From: JALZKA01 sp033856515
GTDB lineage: Bacteria; Actinomycetota; Thermoleophilia; Solirubrobacterales; 70-9
Assembly (NCBI GenBank): GCA_033856515.1
Contig: JAWVEY010000034.1
Span: 310,001-374,000 of the forward strand
DNA: 64,000 bases
Direction of reading: 5' to 3'
Of the stretch, positions 58,274-64,000 are shown one piece after another. The notes beneath the pieces are model-generated. The model did not search any database. It saw only the letters and a program-made list of their open reading frames with translations, and was not told where the DNA came from. Made by a program: the position numbers and the translations under genes. The first letter of the stretch is position 1. Every line of letters starts with the position of its first letter.

Positions 58274-59978
58274 CTACCACCCCTGGTTCGAGCGCTGGAC
58301 AGATCTAGAGAAGTGGGAGCGCGAGCGCTTTAGGGCCTACGGGCTGCCGTGGGCTCCCGACGCGGGTCTGCGTGACCTCGGCTATCTGGTCATCCACAGC
58401 AAGGTTGAGTACCAAGGCCAGCCTCTCAAGATCGCGGTCGTTTACCCGACCGAGTACCCGGAGTTGCCGCCTTGGGTTTATGCCGACCGGGTCGTTCTTG
58501 ACCGCCATCAGCTGCCGTTCAGGGCCAACTTCTGTCTCCTGGAGCGACCGATTGACTCGTGGCAGGGTCGCGAGTGGGGCGCCGCTGATCTAATCGCCGA
58601 GCAGCTGCTTCCACTGCTGCGAGATTCAGAGGCCGGGCCAGAGGTGGTTCGTGCCCGGGAAGCTCCGATCCCTGAACCGGCCAGCGCCTTCTTTGGGTAT
58701 GCCGATAACGCGGTCGTTCTCGTTCCGGCCAACCTCACCTCGACTCAGGGCGACAGCGGCAGTTTCGAAGTCAAGGTCTTCGACACCGACCGTTACCTCC
58801 TGACCAAGGTCGGCTCGGTCTCGGCCGACACACCTCTCGCCGAGCTATTGCCGCTCCATGGCGCATTGAAAGGCAAATGGAAACGCGTGGACAAGCACCC
58901 GTCTGAGGGACCTTTCGGGGAAGAAGTGCTCGACTGGGTCCGGCGCACGCTCCCCGAGCTGCTCAAGAGTCCAGCCCCGCCTCAACCGCCTCGAAAGCGC
59001 GGGCGCCGACGCAGTCCGACAGCGACGCCATCGATGCAGATAGTCGGACTCGTCTTTCCCGAAGAGCGTGCTGCTGACGGCGCCGAGCACGATGCGTGGA
59101 TGTTTCTTGGCATCCGGAATGGCACGGAGGGCTTTCTCTTGCATAGCGAGGAGGCCTCGGTCGAGCAGCGCCAGCGCCGCATCCCTGACCTGGCCGGTCT
59201 TGAGACCAAGTCGGCCCTGGTCTTAGGGGCTGGCTCACTCGGCAGCGATGTTGCCCTGCATCTCTCTCGGGCTGGGATTGGGCGCCTGGTGGTCATTGAC
59301 TCGGACCGCTTCGAGGTCAACAACGCAGTCAGGCACGCGCTCGGCGTTGAAAAGTCTGGGCTCCGTAAGGCCGAGGCAGTCGCCCAGTTGTGTCGTCTCG
59401 CCAATCCGTTCTGTGATGCTGCCAGCGTCGAGTTGACCGTTGGAGGGGTGGAGCCGCAGCGGCCGCCGCTCAAGGTGCTGGAAGAGGCGGTAGCCGAGGC
59501 CGACTTGCTGGTCGAGACAACTGGCGTCAACCAGATCGAGCTCCTGGCCGGTCGCGTTGCCTGGGACCACGATCTGCCAATTATCTCGTGCTGGATGACC
59601 GAAGGCTCCTGGGCCGGGGAGGTGGTCCGCATTCGACCGGGGGCGACGATGTGTATGACTTGCTTTCATGCCGGGCAGCGCCAAGGCGAACTGCTCAGTG
59701 GCGACGCGGCTCCCGAGGATGAGGCGATGGTGGTCGCCCAAGGCTGCACCCACCCGACCGTTAGCGGCGCTGGGTTTGACGCCGCCGAGACAGCAGCGAT
59801 GGCGGCCCGCCTGGCCTGTCAGACGCTGCTTGACGATGACAAGTACCCGAGCCCGGATTGGGATCACGCTGTATCGAACTTCAGACGCGATCCCAAGGAC
59901 GAGGACTTTCCCAGAGCAGGGGTCGAGGCGCTGGCGCCGAACGCCGAGTGCGAGCGATGCGGGCAAGGTGCTGGATAG
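58248..59978 (+). CDS. E2-E1 fusion of a bacterial ubiquitin-like conjugation system
   Basis: The protein has 576 residues from ATG 58248 (in-frame upstream starts overlap the peptide gene). Residues 1-130 are an E2/UBC-like domain: VIHSKVEYQGQPLKIAVVYPTEYPELPPWVY, then FRANFCLLERPIDSW with candidate catalytic Cys96. A linker domain (about 150-260) follows. The E1/ThiF domain (about 310-576) has VLGAGSLGSD (GAGSLG 327-332), VIDSDRFEVNNAVRHALG, and zinc pairs CMTC (469-472) and CERC (568-571). It should adenylate and thioesterify a modifier's C-terminus, then conjugate it. The stop overlaps the JAMM gene. Confidence 0.85.
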   Translation: MASRADTDSYHPWFERWTDLEKWERERFRAYGLPWAPDAGLRDLGYLVIHSKVEYQGQPLKIAVVYPTEYPELPPWVYADRVVLDRHQLPFRANFCLLERPIDSWQGREWGAADLIAEQLLPLLRDSEAGPEVVRAREAPIPEPASAFFGYADNAVVLVPANLTSTQGDSGSFEVKVFDTDRYLLTKVGSVSADTPLAELLPLHGALKGKWKRVDKHPSEGPFGEEVLDWVRRTLPELLKSPAPPQPPRKRGRRRSPTATPSMQIVGLVFPEERAADGAEHDAWMFLGIRNGTEGFLLHSEEASVEQRQRRIPDLAGLETKSALVLGAGSLGSDVALHLSRAGIGRLVVIDSDRFEVNNAVRHALGVEKSGLRKAEAVAQLCRLANPFCDAASVELTVGGVEPQRPPLKVLEEAVAEADLLVETTGVNQIELLAGRVAWDHDLPIISCWMTEGSWAGEVVRIRPGATMCMTCFHAGQRQGELLSGDAAPEDEAMVVAQGCTHPTVSGAGFDAAETAAMAARLACQTLLDDDKYPSPDWDHAVSNFRRDPKDEDFPRAGVEALAPNAECERCGQGAG

Positions 59979-60436
59979 ATGAGCGTGCTTTGGTCCACCT
60001 CTGGACCGATGCGAGGCGCTTTCGTCTCCGTGAGACCGGAGGAGCACTGCTTGGCTGGCGTGACGGTGCTGACGCTGTTATCGCCCACGTCCTAGGTCCG
60101 GGGCCTGATGCCAAGCACGGCTTCCGCTCCTTCGAGCCGGACGGACCGTGGCAAGTCGAGCAGGGACGGCTCATCTATGAAGAGAGCGGGCGAACCGTGG
60201 CTTACATCGGCGACTGGCACACCCATCCCTTTGCCGCACCGATTCCGAGTCAGCAGGATCGGCGCGCGGCCGGTCTGATCGCCGCCGATGAGGATTTCCG
60301 AGCGCCGGAGCCGCTGTCGGCGATCGTCGGAGCTCCATGGCCGGATCGGGTCCGGGGGTTAGCGCCGAGGCTCAGTGTCTATTGCTGGGCCGGCGAGGAT
60401 TTCGAGGCCATGAAGATCAGAACGTTTAGATTTTGA
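59957..60436 (+). CDS. JAB/JAMM isopeptidase
   Basis: The protein has 159 residues from ATG 59957, which lies inside the E2-E1 gene (22-base overlap). The zinc site is complete: Glu26 (RLRETGGALLGW), His88 and His90 (GDWHTHP), Ser98 and Asp101 (PSQQD), the JAMM signature E...HxH(x7)SxxD. JAMM proteases remove ubiquitin-like modifiers or trim their tails. With the peptide and the E2-E1 fusion it forms a three-gene, fully overlapping unit. Confidence 0.9.
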   Translation: MRARCWIDERALVHLWTDARRFRLRETGGALLGWRDGADAVIAHVLGPGPDAKHGFRSFEPDGPWQVEQGRLIYEESGRTVAYIGDWHTHPFAAPIPSQQDRRAAGLIAADEDFRAPEPLSAIVGAPWPDRVRGLAPRLSVYCWAGEDFEAMKIRTFRF

Positions 60437-60447
60437 TTGCGCAGCTT

Positions 60448-60774
60448 CTAGTTCCGCAAGTCGAATGAACTCAGGTACCTAAGCGCATAGAGCAGGTCAG
60501 GCAGGTCCGGCGCGTTGATGACTTCGGTCACCGGTCCGATCTTGACGACGATCACGTATCGGAACTTTCGATCGACCTTCGGGTGAGCAAAGACCGCGAG
60601 GCCGTCGTTTTCACTGACCTTCTCGTAGCCCTGACTGGAGAAGTAGCCCCCAAAGTCCTCGATCTCTTGCTCAGTGCTGAAGCGATCGCGTGTCCAAGCC
60701 GAGCCAGCCTTGACGGTCCACGTTGCCATCTCCCAGGGCACGGGCTCAACATATCTCATCATTCCGGGTGCCAC
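60448..60774 (-). CDS. Unknown 108-residue protein
   Basis: GTG 60774 has GATAGT six bases upstream, which favours it over the later ATGs. The protein is mixed alpha/beta (TWTVKAGSAWTRDRFSTEQEIEDFGGYFSSQGYEKVSENDGLAVFAHPKVDRKFRYVIVVKIGP). It has no cysteine, signal or membrane helix. It converges on the JAMM gene with 11 bases between stops. No family is recognised. Confidence 0.5.
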   Translation of the reverse strand: MAPGMMRYVEPVPWEMATWTVKAGSAWTRDRFSTEQEIEDFGGYFSSQGYEKVSENDGLAVFAHPKVDRKFRYVIVVKIGPVTEVINAPDLPDLLYALRYLSSFDLRN

Positions 60775-60780
60775 GCTCCG

Positions 60781-60786
60781 ACTATC
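60781..60786 (-). promoter_or_regulatory. -10-like GATAGT six bases before the 60774 start
   Basis: Minus strand: GATAGT, CGGAGC, GTG. The same hexamer as at 16014-16019. Confidence 0.45.
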
Positions 60787-61250
60787 CCACTCCCCTGGCC
60801 GCTAATTGTCACTTTTCGCGTGGGTTCAACATCGAGTGTCTAGCCACGACGAGGGTCAAGGCTTCGACCCGTGCTGACCGACGGTGAGGACTCGCGACAA
60901 CGACCGCCAGTAGCTGCCCGCGGCTGACGAGGCCGCTTGCATCAGGCATCGCGCCTGGTTGTGATTGTGTCCCTGATGGCACATGGCGATAGAGGGAGGC
61001 CGGGTGGGACGGCCTCCACTCCGCGAGCGTCCTAGTAGCGGTATCGGATCCGGAAGAGCGGATCGTTCTGCCATTGCCACCCGATCAGGTGGCGCAAGCC
61101 GAGATCAGCCTAGACCTTGGCAATCGACCGGGGTTGTTCGGGTCGGTCAGGCCAACGGCCGAGACCAGCGTCGTCGCCCGCGGCAGCGCGGCGATCACCC
61201 CAATCGACCCGCCGGCCTGGATCACGAACGAGGGCAGCGGCCCGATGACG
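60787..61250. other. Spacer with one short inverted repeat
   Basis: No convincing gene is seen. GGAGGCC (60995-61001) and GGCCTCC (61011-61017) form a small hairpin that might end a transcript coming from either side. Confidence 0.4.
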
Positions 61251-61691
61251 TCAGATCGGCCTCAGGATTACCTCGGCCGCAGCCTGACGAAAGGTCACTT
61301 CCACGCTGAGAAAGAAGTCTCGCCCCAATATGTAGGCGTCGGTTTCGAAGCGCTCATCCTCGATGATCTCTGGCGGCATGAAGAAAGGGGAGATTGGAAT
61401 CGTCTGGTCGCTCCAGCAGGCGGAGATCAGGTCAGAGCGACGCAAGTGCAGGACGCGACGTCGGCCGAGCGCCGTTCGAATCTCAGTTGGCTCGAGCAGC
61501 TCCTGGTCGATGCCGAGCTCATCGGCGGCTTCCAGCGGTAGCGCAGAGAATGAGGCGCCGCTATCGAGCAAGCAGGGGTACTCCCACTGCCGCTTAGGGC
61601 CCCTGAGGTCGATCCAGATCTGCGGAGGCTCGATCGCTCCCTCATCCGGGAGCCCGGCGTAGGCAAAGGTCCAGGATCTGTCGTCGGTCAC
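61251..61691 (-). CDS. Retropepsin-like aspartic protease
   Basis: The protein has 146 residues from GTG 61691. CLLDSGASFSALPLEAADELGI holds the catalytic DSGA (Asp43) of single-domain, retroviral-type aspartyl proteases that act as homodimers. A second hydrophobic-hydrophobic-Gly block, DAYILGRDFF, takes the place of the usual ILGrd/fL element. The frame opens further upstream into the preceding gene, so GTG 61691, 13 bases after that gene's stop, is preferred. A DUF5678-type protein is the operon partner, an arrangement I know from other genomes. Confidence 0.75.
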   Translation of the reverse strand: MTDDRSWTFAYAGLPDEGAIEPPQIWIDLRGPKRQWEYPCLLDSGASFSALPLEAADELGIDQELLEPTEIRTALGRRRVLHLRRSDLISACWSDQTIPISPFFMPPEIIEDERFETDAYILGRDFFLSVEVTFRQAAAEVILRPI

Positions 61692-61704
61692 CGATTCAGA
61701 CCGG

Positions 61705-61935
61705 TCAGATCCGCAGGTACGGCTCTTCCCGCCGCGCGCGAACGGCCAAGCAGCGATCACCTGGCTTCAGAGGGTTGTCCCGTTTGAGTCTCTCGAGATC
61801 GGTATCCGAGGCGATGACTCGGGCGCCACGGATCGCCACCCACCTTCCCCGGTGCTTGTTGAGCTCTTCGGTGAGCTGATGTCGTTCTCTAGAGGTGATT
61901 CCGCGAAAGTAGTCCCGCGGACGGACGGATAGCAC
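61705..61935 (-). CDS. DUF5678-like protein
   Basis: The protein has 76 residues with a GTG start. RHQLTEELNKHRGRWVAIRGARVIASDTDLERLKRDNPLKPGDRCLAVRA matches the DUF5678 layout (W.A...g.vi..g.dl..l......p.....v). Such small proteins commonly precede a clan AA aspartic protease, as here, and may be its substrate or regulator. Confidence 0.65.
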   Translation of the reverse strand: MLSVRPRDYFRGITSRERHQLTEELNKHRGRWVAIRGARVIASDTDLERLKRDNPLKPGDRCLAVRARREEPYLRI

Positions 61936-62013
61936 ACATTGTGCGCCGGAATGGGACGCTCCTAGCCGCTGTGCCGGTTAGCGATGCTGGGGGATCCGGC
62001 CGGCCTGCACGGC

Positions 62014-62505
62014 TTAGGGGGCGCCCGATTCAGAAGCAGCGGGGGTCGCAATCTCGAATCCGGCTGCTCGAGCCGCTGACCTCATCACCGCCGCGCCTGA
62101 GTTCAACGCGTTATCGCCGAAGGAGGAAGAGTGCTCGCGCGTGACGATCCGCAGCTCAGTGCCGGAGACAGTTCGGATCTCCCAGCTCTGTTCGCTGGTC
62201 ATGCCGCGGACCCGTGGGGTTAGGTCGCGCCTGACAGTGATTGACGCTCCCTCGAGGTTGATCAGTCCGACAGTGGTGCTCGCCTCTCCCTGGTCCGGGC
62301 TGAGGACAGCCCAATGCAGGGCTGTTCCGCGCAGACAGAGGACCGCTAGCTGTGCGCCGACTTGGGCAACGCCAACTTCCCCTCCGTCGGGGAAAGATTC
62401 GGCGAGCTCGACCCGCAGCCAATGCATTCCTTCAGGGACGTCTGACGCAGACTCGTGTGCCTCGTACCAGAGATTCGTGGCTTCCGTGAGTGCCTCGCCT
62501 TTCAC
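62014..62505 (-). CDS. Unknown 163-residue protein
   Basis: The start GTG 62505 (KGEALTEATNLWYEAHESASD) is chosen because a TATGGT hexamer lies eight bases before it; the frame opens at 62670. A beta-rich body (MHWLRVELAESFPDGGEVGVAQVGAQLAVLCLRGTALHWAVLSPDQ, ASITVRRDLTPRVRG) ends with an Ala/Ser-rich tail. No membrane helix is seen and no family is recognised. Confidence 0.45.
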   Translation of the reverse strand: MKGEALTEATNLWYEAHESASDVPEGMHWLRVELAESFPDGGEVGVAQVGAQLAVLCLRGTALHWAVLSPDQGEASTTVGLINLEGASITVRRDLTPRVRGMTSEQSWEIRTVSGTELRIVTREHSSSFGDNALNSGAAVMRSAARAAGFEIATPAASESGAP

Positions 62506-62646
62506 GTAGGGACACCATAGCCCCGGTCGGACAGGAACCGAGTATTGAGGGCCCGATGTTCTGAGCGACCGATGGCAGCACTCAAGGACCGGCGAGGCCT
62601 GCAAATTGCGGACGCCGGCGGTTCTCTCAGCGTCCGCGGCTGTTCG

Positions 62647-62652
62647 TAGATT
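62647..62652 (+). promoter_or_regulatory. -10-like TAGATT six bases before the 62659 start
   Basis: TAGATT, CAATCT, ATG. Confidence 0.5.
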
Positions 62653-62658
62653 CAATCT

Positions 62659-63108
62659 ATGTCGGAGCATCCGGAGAAAGACTCGGTTAGGGACGAACTG
62701 CTCAACGAGAGTCGGGCTCTCTCGGCCAGGATCAAAGCTCAGACGGAGCAGGCCGAGCGCCTGAGAGACCTCGCCGAGCGGATTGATTCGCAGACAGCCA
62801 GGGATCGAATTGCACTCGAGGACATGCTCGGTGTACTTGGCGAATCAGCGCAGATGGTCCTCGATGATCTGGAACGCCGTCTTGGCGGTCAACGCCTCGA
62901 ACGAGTCGCGATCCAACTCCTACAACAGCGTCATGGCGAAGAGGCCGAGCTCCACTATCGCGAATGGTACGACCTGCTGACTGATCAGGGTTTCGCAGTC
63001 AACGGCAAGAACCCGCTTCAGACTTTTCTGACACAGCTCAATCGCTCGGCTCAGATTGAGCCCGTCGGCAAGCGCTCCGGGCGATACCGGCTACGGCTCG
63101 TCGCTTAA
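62659..63108 (+). CDS. Coiled-coil and HARE-HTH-like protein (short form)
   Basis: The protein has 149 residues. N-terminal coil (LLNESRALSARIKAQTEQAERLRDLAERID), then the winged helix LHYREWYDLLTDQGFAVNGKNPLQTFLTQLNRSAQIEPVGKRSGRYRLRLVA, which matches the domain at 52018-52695 motif by motif (HYREW, G.NP..TfLT.LNRS, sG.Y.l). Here the winged helix is C-terminal and no second coil follows. It is likely a DNA-binding protein of the same system type. Confidence 0.7.
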   Translation: MSEHPEKDSVRDELLNESRALSARIKAQTEQAERLRDLAERIDSQTARDRIALEDMLGVLGESAQMVLDDLERRLGGQRLERVAIQLLQQRHGEEAELHYREWYDLLTDQGFAVNGKNPLQTFLTQLNRSAQIEPVGKRSGRYRLRLVA

Positions 63109-63285
63109 GTCTTACCGGCGTTAAGCAGCCCGGGAGTCGCTCGGCCGCGCGGCGTAACTTGCTGATCTTGGAGTGGCACCACAGTTCCGTCCACTGGCGT
63201 CCTTAAATTACGGCATGAAACATGTATCTACGACCCAAACTCAACGCGGGCGATCAGCCTCAAGAGGGCTAGAAGGGAAGCAACG

Positions 63286-63519
63286 ATGGCTAAGGGTGAC
63301 GTTCATACCCAGTGGGACGGCGAGAAGTGGGTCAACAAGGTCGAGGGCAACACACGCGCCTCGAACACAGGACCCCGTAAAGACGATGTCCAGGCCACCG
63401 GCCGGCGCATGGCCATCGACCGTGGCGCAGAGCACCTGATCCACGGCAAGGAGCGCAACAAGATTCAGGAGCGCAACACCTATCCGCGCAGCCGTGACCC
63501 CAGGCGCTCGAAGGGCTGA
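63286..63519 (+). CDS. DUF2188 protein
   Basis: The protein has 77 residues; ATG follows GGGAAGCAACG. DVHTQWDGEKWVNKVEGNTRASNTG, then VQATGRRMAIDRGAEHLIHGKERNKIQERNTYPRSRDP fits the DUF2188 pattern; it is a relative of 23257-23475. It ends only six bases before the truncated membrane protein, with which it is probably co-transcribed. Confidence 0.8.
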   Translation: MAKGDVHTQWDGEKWVNKVEGNTRASNTGPRKDDVQATGRRMAIDRGAEHLIHGKERNKIQERNTYPRSRDPRRSKG

Positions 63520-63525
63520 GGCACG

Positions 63526-64000
63526 ATGGAAGCGGCACTGATCATCGGCGCAGCGCTCTTGAGCGGGCTTGCCGGGGTTTGGCTCGGCGCTCGCCACCGT
63601 GAGCGCGAACAGCTCTCTGCGCATCTGAGCGAATACGGGGCTGCCCTCGACGCTCTGATTCAGGAGCTGAGAGCAATTCCTCCGGTCGCCAAGACCGCGG
63701 CCATGATCGGGGACTTGCTCGAACGCAAGCTGCCGACACTGGACTTCTACGCCGGGCGCCTCGCCAAGGCCACTCTCGCAAGGGCAACCTACTCCGAGGT
63801 CGAGCGGCTGCGCTTGGCCACGAACGATCTAATCCTGAGCGCACCAGCGCCAGTGCTCTCCCAGATGGAGCGGATCTCCCGACACCTCCAGGTCTGGCCC
63901 GAGCGGGATCCGGACTGGTATGAGCAGATGCGCGAGCTGCGGGATGAGCTGGCGCGGCTGAGCCGGGCAGCAGTCGCCCGTCGGCGCCTGTTCCCGGCAG
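63526..64000 (+). CDS. Signal-anchored helical protein, cut by the window end
   Basis: 158 residues are visible. MEAALIIGAALLSGLAGVWLGARHR is a membrane anchor with a basic stop-transfer. The rest is helical (SAHLSEYGAALDALIQELRAIPP, ERKLPTLDFYAGRLAKATLARATYSEVERLRLATNDLIL) and lies in the cytoplasm. The general design equals that of 30484-31083. The C-terminus is missing. Confidence 0.55.
   Translation, partial: MEAALIIGAALLSGLAGVWLGARHREREQLSAHLSEYGAALDALIQELRAIPPVAKTAAMIGDLLERKLPTLDFYAGRLAKATLARATYSEVERLRLATNDLILSAPAPVLSQMERISRHLQVWPERDPDWYEQMRELRDELARLSRAAVARRRLFPA

Noticed and set aside
60983..61309. Plus-strand frame MAIEGGRVGRPP...
   Set aside because: Arg/Gly/Pro-rich, no ribosome-binding site or -10 hexamer, and it runs into the antisense of the aspartic protease gene.

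Overview
The window is G+C-rich DNA (about 60-65% by eye), with GTG and TTG starts and many -10-like TAnnnT hexamers exactly six bases before a start codon. Leaderless expression of this kind, an ECF-type sigma factor, ArsR/TetR/Crp regulators, an OmpR-type two-component pair, DUF2188 and DUF5678 proteins, a DyP peroxidase and a 3,538-residue secreted RHS protein all fit an actinomycete. Thermoleophilia/Solirubrobacterales-like is my best guess, but no marker gene proves it. Few housekeeping genes are visible, so this reads as accessory chromosome made of small modules.

Layout. 1-2765: small membrane, zinc-ribbon and DNA-binding proteins. 2821-4855 (minus): a compact candidate RiPP operon with a methyltransferase, a 20-codon peptide gene, a strong hairpin, and a ThiF/MccB-like adenylating enzyme with an N-terminal RRE-like region. 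A divergent ECF-like sigma factor and an overlapping ArsR-type regulator follow (4948-5996). 6167-14284: a redox region with an animal-type haem peroxidase facing a six-gene operon (DyP peroxidase, two paralogous unknown proteins, two further unknowns, a ComEC-type metallo-hydrolase). 14434-18904: a ferric-reductase-like membrane flavoprotein, three tiny membrane-anchored or lipoproteins and a two-component system, bracketed by two near-identical 17-bp sites.

19193-25095 holds unknown genes, a frameshifted TIGR02391-type gene, a DUF6615-type gene and an RHH regulator / basic peptide / DUF2188 cluster. 25284-29725 is bracketed by two tRNA-Val-derived sequences in direct orientation and looks like an old integration; it carries a PAS protein, a TetR regulator and a TPR membrane protein. 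29850-39918 carries membrane proteins, a paralogous pair of unknown 320-330-residue proteins, homing-endonuclease-associated-repeat proteins, a Panacea-type toxin-antitoxin pair and a Crp-family regulator. 40021-51085 is the RHS gene with a distinct 276-residue tip and a downstream small membrane protein that may give immunity.

51400-64000: a coiled-coil/HARE-HTH-type protein beside two inverted DnaA-box-like 9-mers, a palindromic operator, a HAD phosphatase, an RNase HI-like protein, and a ubiquitin-like conjugation operon (41-residue Gly-ending peptide, E2-E1 fusion, JAMM peptidase). Retropepsin/DUF5678, a second HARE-HTH-type protein, a second DUF2188 protein and a truncated membrane protein finish the window.

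The two most distinctive systems are the peptide/hairpin/ThiF/methyltransferase operon at 2.8-4.9 kb and the peptide/E2-E1/JAMM operon at 58-60.4 kb. In both, a very short Lys/Pro-rich peptide ending in glycine sits directly before an E1-fold enzyme.
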